Shown: positions 9,469-18,280, counted from the stretch's first letter. The stretch: DNA of 64,000 bases from Plantactinospora sp040120695 (GCF_040120695.1 NZ_JBEEAC010000001.1:676778-740777); one strand, 5' to 3'. Numbers and translations are program-made. Notes: a model not told the origin generated them from the letters alone.

Positions 9469-11016
9469 TCAGCACGACGGTGTCGCTCGGCGGTCGGCCA
9501 GCAGGCGCCGCTTGTCCGGCTTGCCGGCGGCCGAGACCGGAACCTCGGCGACGAAGGTGACGTGCCGGGGAGCGCTCGCCGCGCCCAGCCGTTCCCGGAC
9601 CAGTTTCCGCAGCACGTCCGCCTCGGGCCGGCGGTCCGGAGCAGGGACGACGAAGGCGTGCACCGCCTCGCCGGTCTCCTCGTCGGGCACGGCCACGACG
9701 TACGCCTCGGCCACGTCGGGATGGCTGGAGAGGACCTGTTCGATCGGGCCGGCGTACTGGAGGTCGGCGTTGACGATGACGACGTCCCGGGCCCGCCCCA
9801 GCAGGTACAGGTAGCCGTCGGCGTCCAGCCGGGCGAGGTCACGGGTGCGTACCCAGCCGTCGACGAACACCTCGGCCGTCTCCGCCGGCTCGGCCCAGTA
9901 CCCGCTCGCCTGGGCCGGGGTGCGGACGAAGAGTTCCCCCTCGACCCCGGTCGCCACCGGCCGGCCGCCGGCGTCGCGGACCTGCACCTCGACGGCGGCC
10001 GGCGGGCGGCCGACCGAGGCGAGCACGGCCGGTGCGCCGGTCAGCTCCGCCGGGGTCACCATCGAGATCATGCCGGTCTCGGTCTGGCCGTAGCCGTGGT
10101 AGACGACCGGCCCGAGCACGGAGATCGCCTCGGCGAGTCGGGCCGGTGCGAGCGGGGAGCCCGAGACCAGCAGGGCGCGTAGCGCGCCGAGGTCGGCCGG
10201 TGCGGCGCGCTGGGCCGCGACAAGCTTCGCCAGCCGGGGCACGGTGATCACGCTGGCGGTGGCGCGGTGCCGCACGAGCGCGGCAGGGAAGAACGGTTCC
10301 GGTTCGCGCGGCGGTTCGGCGACCACCATCGTGCCGCCGGCGGCCAGGGTGAGGATGCCGTACTCCAGCATCACCTGGCTGCTCAGCGAGCCGAAGACCA
10401 GGTAGCGGTCGAGCTGGGCGGCGAGGTCGCGGATCGCCGGGGGCCACCGGTCCGGGTGCGCTGCCCAGGCGGCACCGAGCGCGGCGTACGTCTGGAGGCA
10501 GCCCTTCGGAGTGCCGGTGCTGCCGCTGGTGTAGATGACCCGGCCGACGTCCTCCGGGTGTCCGGCGGGTACCGGCGGGCCCGGGTACGCCCGGGTGGCG
10601 GTCAGGTCGGGCAACCCGTCGACCGTGCCGACCGCCAGCAGGTGGCGACCGGCGGCGGTCGACCGGAGCCGCGGTGTCGCGGTGTCGCGGTCGACCAGCA
10701 CCGCCCTGATCCGGTGGGTGAGCAGGTGCCGGAGCTGTCCGGGGGTGAGCCCGGGGCGCACTCCGGCCACCCGGGCACCGACCACCTGCACCGCGATGAT
10801 CGCGGCGAACGCCTCCGGTGACACGCCGAGCAGCACCGCGATTCCGTCACCCGGACCGATCCCCGCCGCTCGCAGCCCGGCGCTGATCCGGGCGACCAGG
10901 TCCGCCAGCTCGTCGGCGCCGACGGTACGCGGGCCGTGCTCGAACACCGGCCGGTCCCGGCCGGTGGCGAGGAGGTCGAGCACGGCCTGCGGGTAGCTCG
11001 GCCCAGCGTTCGGCAC
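9469..11016 (-). CDS. AMP-dependent acyl-CoA synthetase/ligase (4-coumarate-CoA ligase-like)
   Basis: ANL-superfamily adenylating enzyme of 515 residues. Core motifs are in order: A3 IYTSGSTGTPKGC, A5 YHGYGQTETG, A7/A8 TRDLARLDADGYLYLLGRARD, and the A10 lysine in VSAAGKPDKRRL. It probably activates a carboxylic acid as acyl-AMP and acyl-CoA. Next to a tyrosine-type MIO lyase, p-coumarate or a related aryl acid is a reasonable substrate guess, but selectivity was not derived. The GTG start at 11016 lies inside the 3' end of the upstream FAD gene, overlapping it by 170 nt in another frame, so translational coupling is likely. Confidence 0.88.
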   Translation of the reverse strand: MPNAGPSYPQAVLDLLATGRDRPVFEHGPRTVGADELADLVARISAGLRAAGIGPGDGIAVLLGVSPEAFAAIIAVQVVGARVAGVRPGLTPGQLRHLLTHRIRAVLVDRDTATPRLRSTAAGRHLLAVGTVDGLPDLTATRAYPGPPVPAGHPEDVGRVIYTSGSTGTPKGCLQTYAALGAAWAAHPDRWPPAIRDLAAQLDRYLVFGSLSSQVMLEYGILTLAAGGTMVVAEPPREPEPFFPAALVRHRATASVITVPRLAKLVAAQRAAPADLGALRALLVSGSPLAPARLAEAISVLGPVVYHGYGQTETGMISMVTPAELTGAPAVLASVGRPPAAVEVQVRDAGGRPVATGVEGELFVRTPAQASGYWAEPAETAEVFVDGWVRTRDLARLDADGYLYLLGRARDVVIVNADLQYAGPIEQVLSSHPDVAEAYVVAVPDEETGEAVHAFVVPAPDRRPEADVLRKLVRERLGAASAPRHVTFVAEVPVSAAGKPDKRRLLADRRATPSC

Positions 11017-12556
11017 CGGCCAGGCATTCCTTGACGAAGGCGGCCAGCGGCTGCTGGTGGACCGTGGGCAGGTTCCACTGGTTCTCCAGGTTCTCCGCCA
11101 GATGGTGCACCGCCATCACCGTCCCGCCCCGACGGTGCCGGACGACCGGGTGCAGGTAGGTGGCCCGATGCGCGCCCTGCGCGTCGTTCTCGGCCACCCG
11201 CGGCACGGAGACGTCGAACGGGTCCACCGCGTCGTGGCCCGCCCCGTACTCGAGGGTGACGGCGAGCGCCGACTCGTCGCCGAGCCCGCCGTCGGCGAGA
11301 TACGCCACCGGCACCTCCTCGTGGTAGCGGGCGGTGCCGCCGCGTACCGTCACGACGTCGCCGAGGACGCCGAACTGCTGCCACAGCCCGGAGGAGCGGT
11401 TGATCCGGGCGATGATCGCGTCGGTGATCGCCTCCGGGGTTGCCGGCAACTCGGTGCTGGGCCACGCCACGCCGTGGTACCGGGAGTTGAGGATCCGGTG
11501 CAGCGCCCGCGCGCCGTACCGGAAGCCGTGGATGAATCCGCTGGTCGATCGCTTGAAGTCGCGTTGCTGGGTGAGCGTGCCGGCGAAGTACAGGTCGGGT
11601 ACCGAGGTCGATTCGTAGGCCGGGGTCTGCTCCGGGAAGCGGTCGTCGATGACCAGCCGCGGCCGGCAGGTGTCGTCGAAGATGCTCGCGTCGAAGCGGA
11701 AACCGGTGCAGGCGATCACCCGGTCGTACTCGATCTCCCGGATCGCCTCGACCGAGCGGGCGTACCGGAACCGGACCAGGTAGCCGCCGCCGGGACGCCG
11801 GTGGATGCTCTCGACCGTGCCGTCCAGCACGGCGTTCTGCGACTTGAGCTGGTACGTGTCGAGGAAGTTGTTGTTCACCGCCCGCAGGTGCCCGACGTAG
11901 TGCGTCTGCCAGGCGAACCGGACCGAGTGTGGCCCCGCGACGTGCACGACGGCGGCGGTCTCCACCAGGGCGTCGGCGGTCTCGAATCCGGAGTTGCCCT
12001 TGCCGATGACCATGACCCGTTGGTTGACGAAGTCCCGTGGATCCACGCTGACCGTGTCGTACCGCTCGGCGGTCTCGATCCCCTCGATCGGCGGCACGTG
12101 CAGCTTGGAGACCCCGGTCGCCACCACCAGGCGGCGGCCTCGCCAGGTGCGGCCGTCGGCGTCGAGGGCACGGAACCCGTCGCCGTCGCGGCTCACCCGG
12201 ACCACCGTGGTCCGGGGCACGACCCGTACCCCGGTCGCCGCGGCGAAGTCGGCGAGGTAGCGCAGCAACACCTCGGCGTCCGGGAAGTACCGCTCGGTGT
12301 ACCGGGCGAACAGCAGGGCGGGGTCGTCGCTGAGCAGCGAGTTCCAGTCCGTGCGCAGGTTGAACTCCGGATCGTCGGAGCCGGTGTAGACCTTGTTGAT
12401 GGAGATCAGCTGACGGTGGCGCGGATAGGTGGTGAAGAACGTTCCGGGTGCGGGGCCGGCCTCCAGGACGCGGTAGTCATGACCGTCGCGTTCGAGCAGG
12501 GCAGCGAGTTGCAGTCCCGCGGGCCCGGCCCCGATGATCAGGTAGTCGTGCGTCAT
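10847..12556 (-). CDS. FAD-dependent oxidoreductase 1 (FOXRED2-like), extended C-terminus
   Basis: 569-residue flavoprotein with an N-terminal FAD Rossmann motif (IIGAGPAGLQLAALLERDG), a second dinucleotide site (VMVIGKGNSGFETADALVE) and an ACTGFRFD motif, as in flavin monooxygenase / NAD(P)H-dependent oxidoreductases. It is a paralogue of the + strand gene at 14200: both share YPRHRQLISINK, VGHLRAVNNNFLD and VHHLAENLENQWN. The paralogue stops where this one reads CLAGAERWAE. The remaining ~50 residues are Arg/Pro-rich and look like an unselected read-out into the ligase gene. ATG 12556 lies 7 nt after a TACCGT -10 box, so GTG 12574 was rejected. Confidence 0.88.
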   Translation of the reverse strand: MTHDYLIIGAGPAGLQLAALLERDGHDYRVLEAGPAPGTFFTTYPRHRQLISINKVYTGSDDPEFNLRTDWNSLLSDDPALLFARYTERYFPDAEVLLRYLADFAAATGVRVVPRTTVVRVSRDGDGFRALDADGRTWRGRRLVVATGVSKLHVPPIEGIETAERYDTVSVDPRDFVNQRVMVIGKGNSGFETADALVETAAVVHVAGPHSVRFAWQTHYVGHLRAVNNNFLDTYQLKSQNAVLDGTVESIHRRPGGGYLVRFRYARSVEAIREIEYDRVIACTGFRFDASIFDDTCRPRLVIDDRFPEQTPAYESTSVPDLYFAGTLTQQRDFKRSTSGFIHGFRYGARALHRILNSRYHGVAWPSTELPATPEAITDAIIARINRSSGLWQQFGVLGDVVTVRGGTARYHEEVPVAYLADGGLGDESALAVTLEYGAGHDAVDPFDVSVPRVAENDAQGAHRATYLHPVVRHRRGGTVMAVHHLAENLENQWNLPTVHQQPLAAFVKECLAGAERWAELPAGRARPPRHRPGPAGVRARPAYRRRRRAGGPGRPDQRRAASGGDRSG

Positions 12557-12563
12557 GCGCGGG

Positions 12564-12622
12564 ACGGTAGCCACCGGTAATCAGAGATGTTTCAGACCGC
12601 TCTGAGATTGTCCGGCTACGGT
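12564..12622. promoter_or_regulatory. Divergent, mirror-image promoters of the lyase cluster
   Basis: The 73-bp gap between the FAD gene (-) and the MIO lyase (+) contains CTCTGAG (12600-12606), 10 bp, then TACGGT (12617-12622), with the lyase ATG 7 nt later. On the other strand it contains CTCTGAT (12586-12580), 10 bp, then TACCGT (12569-12564), with the FAD gene ATG 7 nt later. The two CTCTGA copies form an inverted repeat (TCAGAG-N13-CTCTGA). No TTGACA-like -35 is evident, so an activator bound at CTCTGA or an alternative sigma factor is inferred. Both transcripts would be leaderless. Confidence 0.7.
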
Positions 12623-12629
12623 CGGCCCG

Positions 12630-14165
12630 ATGACGCTCGAGCCTGCCGGCGCGGCCCGGCCGATCAGTCTGGCCAGGCCGTTGCGGGTGGCGGACCTGCG
12701 CCGGGCCGCCGCCGAGATCCGGGTCGACATCTCCGGGCCGGTACGCGACCGGTTGCGCCGGTCCCGCGACCACCTGCGGCGGGTGCTCGGCGACGAGGAC
12801 CGCCCGGTGTACGGCGCCACCACCGGCTTCGGCGCGCTGGTCGGCTTCGCCGGCCGGGACGCCGAGGCCGACCAGTGCGACAACACGCTGGCCCATCTCG
12901 GCGCGGGGCAGGGCCCGGACGTCGATCCGGCGGTCAGCCGGGCCGCGATGCTGGTCCGGGTCTGGTCGCTCGCCCAGGGCGTCTCCGGGGTCTCGGTGCG
13001 GGTCGTCGAGGGGCTGGCCGCGATGCTGGCGACGACGTTCGCGCCGGCGATGCCGCGGCTCGGTTCGGTCGGGGCCAGCGGTGACCTGATCCCGCTCGCC
13101 TACGCCACCCAGGCGCTGCGCGGCCGGGGCTGGGCCTACCTGGACGGCCGGCGGACGCCGGCGGGTCAGGCGCTGGAGAGGGCCGGTCTGACCCCGCTGG
13201 TCCTCGACGGGCGCGACGCGCTGGCACTGGTCAACGGCACCTCGCTGACCATCGCCGCCACCGCCGTCGCGCTGGACGGCATCCGCCGCGCACACCGGGC
13301 CGCCCAACTGCTCAGCTGTCTCCTCGTCGACCTGCTGGGCTGCGAGCCCGGCCAGTTCCTGCACCCCCGGCTGCTGGCCGCGTACGGGCACCCGGGCGCG
13401 GTCGACGTCGCCGGGCGGATGCGGGGTCATCTCGCCGGTGCGGTGCCGTCCGGCGACCGTCCGTTGCAGGAGGCGTACAGCATCCGCTGCACCCCGCAAC
13501 TGCTCGGCGCGGCCGAGGACGCGTTGCGCTACGTCGACGGTGTGGTGGCGGCGGACCTGCGCGGCGTGAGCGACAACCCGCTCTTCTTCCCCGACGAGGA
13601 CCTGGTGCTGCACGGCGGGAACTTCTTCGGCCAACCCGCCGCATTCGCCGCCGACGTGCTCGCGACGGTCGCCGCCCAGCTCGGCAACCTCGTCGAGCGC
13701 CAACTCGACCTGCTGGTCGACCCGGCCCGCAACGGCGGACTGCCGCCGATGCTGGCCGCCGGACCAGGACGGCAGCACGGGTTGCAGGGCGCGCAGCTCG
13801 CCGCGACCGCGATGGTCGCGGAGATCCGCCGGGCCGCCACCCCGGCCAGCATGCAGAGCCTGCCGACCAACCTGCACAACCAGGACGTCGTGCCGTTCGG
13901 CACCCAGGCCGCGCTCCGGGCCGCAGACCAGGCCGGGCTGCTCCGCCTGGCCTGCGGAACACTCGCGGTCGGGCTGCGCCAGGCCGCACACGTCGGCGCG
14001 CGCAGGCCGACCGCCCCCGGCTGTGCGGCCGCGCTGGACCGCCTCGTCGAGGTGGTCCCGGCGATCGATCCGGACCGGCCGCTCGACGCCGACGTGGTGC
14101 GCGCCGCCGACCTGCTCGACCTGTTGACCGAGCAGCCGGAGGCACCGGCCGAGCCGGTGAACTGA
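12630..14165 (+). CDS. MIO-type aromatic amino acid lyase or aminomutase, tyrosine-type pocket
   Basis: 511-residue member of the HAL/PAL/TAL family. The self-cyclising Ala-Ser-Gly (149-151, GSVGASGDLIPLAY) that makes the MIO cofactor is intact. The catalytic tyrosines are Tyr61 (VYGATTGFG) and Tyr283 (EAYSIRCTPQ), and NGTSL and HGGNFFGQPAAF are conserved. The selectivity pair His89-Leu90 (NTLAHLGAG) matches tyrosine lyases/aminomutases rather than histidine or phenylalanine enzymes, so p-coumarate or beta-tyrosine is the likely product. Unusually, the NQDxVSMG motif reads NQDVVPFG (417-424). There are no hut genes nearby. The product feeds, by inference, the acyl-CoA ligase. Confidence 0.88.
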   Translation: MTLEPAGAARPISLARPLRVADLRRAAAEIRVDISGPVRDRLRRSRDHLRRVLGDEDRPVYGATTGFGALVGFAGRDAEADQCDNTLAHLGAGQGPDVDPAVSRAAMLVRVWSLAQGVSGVSVRVVEGLAAMLATTFAPAMPRLGSVGASGDLIPLAYATQALRGRGWAYLDGRRTPAGQALERAGLTPLVLDGRDALALVNGTSLTIAATAVALDGIRRAHRAAQLLSCLLVDLLGCEPGQFLHPRLLAAYGHPGAVDVAGRMRGHLAGAVPSGDRPLQEAYSIRCTPQLLGAAEDALRYVDGVVAADLRGVSDNPLFFPDEDLVLHGGNFFGQPAAFAADVLATVAAQLGNLVERQLDLLVDPARNGGLPPMLAAGPGRQHGLQGAQLAATAMVAEIRRAATPASMQSLPTNLHNQDVVPFGTQAALRAADQAGLLRLACGTLAVGLRQAAHVGARRPTAPGCAAALDRLVEVVPAIDPDRPLDADVVRAADLLDLLTEQPEAPAEPVN

Positions 14166-14171
14166 TTTTTC

Positions 14172-14194
14172 TCTGAGTTCCGCTTCGTAGGTTT
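14172..14194 (+). promoter_or_regulatory. Third copy of the cluster promoter, before FAD oxidoreductase 2
   Basis: CTCTGAG (14172-14178), 10 bp, then TAGGTT (14189-14194), 5 nt before the GTG at 14200. Motif order and the 10-bp spacing are identical to the two promoters in the lyase/FAD1 intergenic region, which makes chance unlikely and suggests one shared regulator for three transcription units. Confidence 0.65.
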
Positions 14195-14199
14195 CCCGG

Positions 14200-15780
14200 G
14201 TGACCGCAGAGATGCTCGACTATCTGATCATCGGGGCGGGGCCGGCCGGACTGCAGCTCGCGGCCCTGCTCGAACGGGACGGCCGGCGGGACTACCTGGT
14301 GCTGGAGGCCGCCGACATCCCGGGCGCGTTCTTCGCCCGCTACCCACGGCACCGCCAGCTCATCTCCATCAACAAGCCGCACACCGGGTCCGACGATCCG
14401 GAACTGAATCTGCGGCTGGACTGGAACTCGTTGCTCAGCGACGATCCGGCGCTGCGGTTCACCCGGTACACCGAGCGGTACTTTCCGGACGCCGAGGTGA
14501 TGCTCCGCTACCTGGCCGACTTCGCCGCGGCCACCGAGGTCCGGGTCCGGTACCGCAGCCGGGTGGTCCGGGTCGCCCGGAGCGCGGACGGCGGCTTCAC
14601 CGTAACCGACCAGGCGGGCAGCACGTACCACGCCCGCCGGGTCGTCGTGGCGACCGGGGTGTCGCAGCCGTACGTCGCGCCGATCCCCGGGATCGCGCAC
14701 GCCGAACGGTACGACGAGATGTCGGTCGACCCGCGGGACTTCCTCGACCAGCGGGTCCTGATCATCGGGAAGGGCAACTCCGCCTTCGAGACGGCGGAGA
14801 ACCTGATGGAGACCACCACGCTGATCCATGTGGCGGGGCCGAGTCCGGTGCGGATGGCCTGGCGCACCCACTACGTCGGGCACCTGCGGGCGGTGAACAA
14901 CAACTTCCTCGACAGCTACCAGCTCAAGTCGGCGAACGCGATCCTCGACGGGCACGTGCGCGGCGTCGAGCGGGACGCGGACGGCTACCGGGTCACCTTC
15001 AGCTTCTCCCGGGCCAACGAGGTCACCAAGGAACTGCGCTACGACCGGGTGCTGGCCTGCACCGGCTTCCGGTTCGACCCGTCGATCTTCGACGACGGCT
15101 GCCGTCCGGCGCTGGTCATCAACGACCGCTTTCCGGCCCAGACCCCCGAGTGGGAGTCGGTGAACGTCCCGGGCCTCTTCTTCGCCGGCACCCTCTCCCA
15201 GGAGCGGGACTTCCGGCGGTCGACCACCGGCTTCATCCACGGCTTCCGGTATGCGGTGCGGGCCCTGCACCGCATCCTCGAACGCCGCTACCACGACAAC
15301 CCGTGGCCGGCCGGGAAGGTCGAGGCGACCGCCGAGGCGACGGCGGACGCGATCATCGAGCGGGTCAACCGCTCCTCCGGCCTCTGGCAGCAGTTCGGGG
15401 TGCTCGCCGACGTGCTGACGGTGGCCGGTACGGAGGCCCGCTACCACGAGGAGGTGCCGGTCGGGTACTTCGACGCCGCCGGCCTCGGCACCGCCGACCA
15501 TGCGGTCGAACACGCCTTCGTCGTCACGCTCGAGTACGGCCCCGAGCACGACCAGGTCGACCCGTTCGACATCTCGGTGCGCCGGATCGCCCAGGACGCG
15601 GCCGGCCAGGCACACGACGCGGCGTACCTGCATCCGGTGGTCCGGCACCACCACCGGGGCCGGGTGGCGGCGGTGCACCACCTGGCGGAGAACCTGGAAA
15701 ACCAGTGGAACAGGCCGGACGTGCACCGGGCGCCCCTCGTCGCCTTCCTGGGCCGCTGCCTGTCGGGCACCGTGGGCTGA
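14200..15780 (+). CDS. FAD-dependent oxidoreductase 2 (paralogue)
   Basis: 526-residue flavoprotein, paralogous along its whole length to the - strand FAD gene. The FAD site is IIGAGPAGLQLAALLERDG, the second dinucleotide site VLIIGKGNSAFETAENLME, and the C-terminal hallmark LASCTGF-like ACTGFRFDPSIFDD. The conserved block YPRHRQLISINKPHTGSDD is shared with FOXRED2-like proteins. Substrate unknown; hydroxylation or dehydrogenation of an aryl intermediate is possible. Start: GTG 14200 fits the TAGGTT -10 box (leaderless), and ATG 14212 is the alternative. It ends 5 bp before the FMN oxidase gene, so these form an operon. Confidence 0.88.
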   Translation: MTAEMLDYLIIGAGPAGLQLAALLERDGRRDYLVLEAADIPGAFFARYPRHRQLISINKPHTGSDDPELNLRLDWNSLLSDDPALRFTRYTERYFPDAEVMLRYLADFAAATEVRVRYRSRVVRVARSADGGFTVTDQAGSTYHARRVVVATGVSQPYVAPIPGIAHAERYDEMSVDPRDFLDQRVLIIGKGNSAFETAENLMETTTLIHVAGPSPVRMAWRTHYVGHLRAVNNNFLDSYQLKSANAILDGHVRGVERDADGYRVTFSFSRANEVTKELRYDRVLACTGFRFDPSIFDDGCRPALVINDRFPAQTPEWESVNVPGLFFAGTLSQERDFRRSTTGFIHGFRYAVRALHRILERRYHDNPWPAGKVEATAEATADAIIERVNRSSGLWQQFGVLADVLTVAGTEARYHEEVPVGYFDAAGLGTADHAVEHAFVVTLEYGPEHDQVDPFDISVRRIAQDAAGQAHDAAYLHPVVRHHHRGRVAAVHHLAENLENQWNRPDVHRAPLVAFLGRCLSGTVG

Positions 15781-15785
15781 CCGTC

Positions 15786-16907
15786 ATGCCCTCGGTCACG
15801 GACCAGGTGGGCCCGCGCCGCACACCCACGGCCGGCGCGGGCCCCCTGCTCACCATCGACGAGTTGCGGGCGGAGGCGCACCGCCGGCTCGACCGGGCGC
15901 ACCGGGACTTCTTCGCCGGCGGATCCGGCGACGAGCGCACACTGCGGGCCAACGAGGCGGCCTTCGACGGGTACCGGATCCTGCCCCGGGTGCTGCGGGG
16001 CGGGGGCGAGCGTGACCTCCGTACCGACCTGCTCGGCGAGACGCTCGCGATGCCGGTGCTGGTCTCCCCGACCGCGTTCCACCGGCTGGCCCATCCCGAG
16101 GGGGAGGTGGCGTGCGCCCGGGCGGTCGCGGCGGCCGGCACCGTGCTGGTGCTGAGCATGGCGGCGACCACGCCGATCGAGGCGGTCGCCGGTGCGACGG
16201 ACCCGGCGGGCCGGCCGGTACGGCTGTGGTTCCAGCTCTACCCGCAACCGGACCTCGGCTTCACCGAGTCGCTGGTCAGGCGGGTGGAGGCGGCCGGCTG
16301 CCGTGCCCTGGTGGTCACCGTCGACTCGCCGGTGCTCGGGCGCCGGGAGCGGGACCTGCGCAACGGTTTCCTCGATTTGCCGCCCGGGCTCCACTGCGAG
16401 AACATGCGGGATCCGCAGACCGGGCGGGTCCGGAACATCGCCATGGACGCCGATCTCGACTGGGCCCGGATCGACTGGCTGCGCGAGACGACCCGGCTGC
16501 CCGTGGTGCTCAAGGGAGTCCTGCACCCGGCCGACGCCCGGCTCGCCGTGGCGCACGGGGTCGACGGCGTGCTGGTCTCCAACCACGGCGGGCGCCAGCT
16601 GGACGGCGTACCGGCGAGCATCGACGCCCTGCGGGCGGTCGTCGAGGCGGTCGAGGGGCGGATTCCGGTACTGCTGGACGGCGGGATCCGCCGGGGCACG
16701 GACGTGCTCACGGCGCTGGCACTCGGCGCGGTCGCGGTCGGGATCGGCCGGCCGGTCGTCTGGGGCCTCGCGGCCCGGGGCGAGGCCGGGGTACGCCAGC
16801 TCTTCGACCTGCTCCGCGCCGACCTCGTCCGGGCCATGACGCTGGCCGGCGCGGTCCGCCCCACCGACCTCACCCCGGACATGATCGCGCCGCGGGTGCC
16901 GCGATGA
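15786..16907 (+). CDS. FMN-dependent alpha-hydroxy-acid oxidase/dehydrogenase
   Basis: 373-residue TIM-barrel flavoenzyme of the glycolate/lactate/mandelate oxidase family. Visible features are LTIDELRAEAHRRL at the start, the FMN segment MPVLVSPTAFHRLAHPEGE, WFQLYPQPD, TVDSPVLGRRERD, VVLKGVLHPADA, the catalytic His in VSNHGGRQLDG, and DGGIRRGTDVLTALALGA. It oxidises an alpha-hydroxy acid to the keto acid. In aryl-glycine pathways a homologue acts on hydroxymandelate, a possible analogy only. The stop overlaps the ATG of the P450 gene (ATGA). The upstream FAD gene ends 5 bp before it. Confidence 0.92.
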   Translation: MPSVTDQVGPRRTPTAGAGPLLTIDELRAEAHRRLDRAHRDFFAGGSGDERTLRANEAAFDGYRILPRVLRGGGERDLRTDLLGETLAMPVLVSPTAFHRLAHPEGEVACARAVAAAGTVLVLSMAATTPIEAVAGATDPAGRPVRLWFQLYPQPDLGFTESLVRRVEAAGCRALVVTVDSPVLGRRERDLRNGFLDLPPGLHCENMRDPQTGRVRNIAMDADLDWARIDWLRETTRLPVVLKGVLHPADARLAVAHGVDGVLVSNHGGRQLDGVPASIDALRAVVEAVEGRIPVLLDGGIRRGTDVLTALALGAVAVGIGRPVVWGLAARGEAGVRQLFDLLRADLVRAMTLAGAVRPTDLTPDMIAPRVPR

Positions 16908-18280
16908 GTGGCCCGGGCGCCGGATGGTACGCGGCCGGCGCCTTGGTGGTGGCGGTGGTCTGGTCGCTTCCGCGATGGTTGCCGCCGGCCGTGGTCCGGC
17001 TCCGGGAATGGATCTTCGTCCGGGTGAACGGCGTCGAGGGCATCCCGGTGCCGGGCCCCCTGGTCGGCCCCGAGCACTTCGAGCGGGTGTACTCGCACCC
17101 GGCGGCGAACGGGCGCAGCCACGGTGCCGGGCTCTCCGACCTGTTCTGGTACTGGCTGGCTCCCGGACCGCAGATGCACCAGGAGCACCTGGAGCCGGGG
17201 GAGCGCTACCGGGTGGTCGCCCGGACGACCCGGCGGGTGCTGGCGGTGTCGCACCGCCGGTCGACCGAGCTGGCCGGGGCGGCGGCCCGGCGCGTCCTGG
17301 ACACGCTGCCAACCGACCGGACCAGCCAGGTACGGCTGCGTGACCTGATGATGCCGATCTGGGCGGAGGTCTATCACGAACTCGTCTTCGCCGAGGCGTG
17401 TCCGCCCGACGTCCGGGCGCTGATCGTGGCCAACGCCGACGACGTGGTCACCGCGCTCAAGTGCTGCGGGTTGCGGCACCTGGACCGGCGGGACCTGCTC
17501 ACCCGCTACCTGCGGGCCCGGGTCGATGCCCGGACCGCACCGGTCACCCTGCCGGCGCCGTTCACCGCCGAGGAGACGACCTGGTATCTCCAGGGCACCT
17601 TCTTCAACACCGCCGTGGTGTAGATGTCCGAGGCGATGGCGCACCTCCTGCTGGCCCTCGCGCAGCACCCGTCGGTCCAGCGGGACCTGACCGCGGCCCT
17701 CGGCGACCTCGACGGCGAGGGGGAGCGGGCGCTGGACCGGGTGATCGACGAGACGCTGCGGGTCCATCCGCTCTTCGGGGTGGCACACCGGATCACCTCC
17801 GCCCCGATCGAGGTCGAGCCGGGGGTCACCCTTCCGGCCGGCTCCGTCCTGCTCTTCAACTACCTCACCTACCAGCGCACCGGGCCGGCCGCCGACGACA
17901 CCTTCGACCCCGGCCGTTGGCTGACCCTGGGCCGGGGCGAGGCGCACTTCGTCCCGTTCGGTGTCACCGCCAACCGGGCCTGCCCGGCCCGCGGCGTCGC
18001 TCCGGTGATGATGCGCGCGGTCACCCGGGAGGTACTGCGGCGGTACGCCCTGGTCTCCACCGCGCGGCACACCCGCTCGCTGCCGAGCCGTGGCCCCTGC
18101 CTCCTTGTCCCGGCCGGGGCGCGGCCGCCCGGGGGCGTGCGGCGATGGCTGATGCGCTGCACGGACCGCTGGTCCGACGTGGGGCGCAGCCTGGTCCAAC
18201 TGGCGCTGGGCACCTGGATGGTGCTCGACGCCCGACGGGTACGCCCCTGCTCCACCTACTTCGAGGAGGTGCGGCCATGA
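16904..18280 (+). pseudogene. Membrane-anchored cytochrome P450 interrupted in frame by TAG at 17621
   Basis: One open frame runs 16904-18280 except for a single amber codon at 17621-17623, giving a 239-residue and a 218-residue part. Part one has an N-terminal hydrophobic anchor (WYAAGALVVAVVWSLPRW) and runs into helix I (TWYLQGTFFNTAVV). Part two begins with the ATG directly after TAG (MSEAMAHLLLALAQHP), and keeps the ExxR motif (DETLR), the PERF-like region (TFDPGRW) and the haem-Cys loop HFVPFGVTANRACPARG. The helix I acid/Thr pair is not obvious. It could be a recent nonsense mutation (CAG or TGG to TAG), a sequencing error, a split P450 made by reinitiation, or readthrough. Both parts otherwise look fully selected. 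Confidence 0.8.

Noticed and set aside
12630..14165. Histidine ammonia-lyase (hutH) for histidine catabolism
   Set aside because: His89-Leu90 indicates a tyrosine-type pocket, and no other hut gene is nearby.
9469..14165. Photoactive yellow protein chromophore module (TAL + p-coumarate ligase)
   Set aside because: The enzyme pair fits, but no ~125-residue PYP gene with the chromophore cysteine is in the region.
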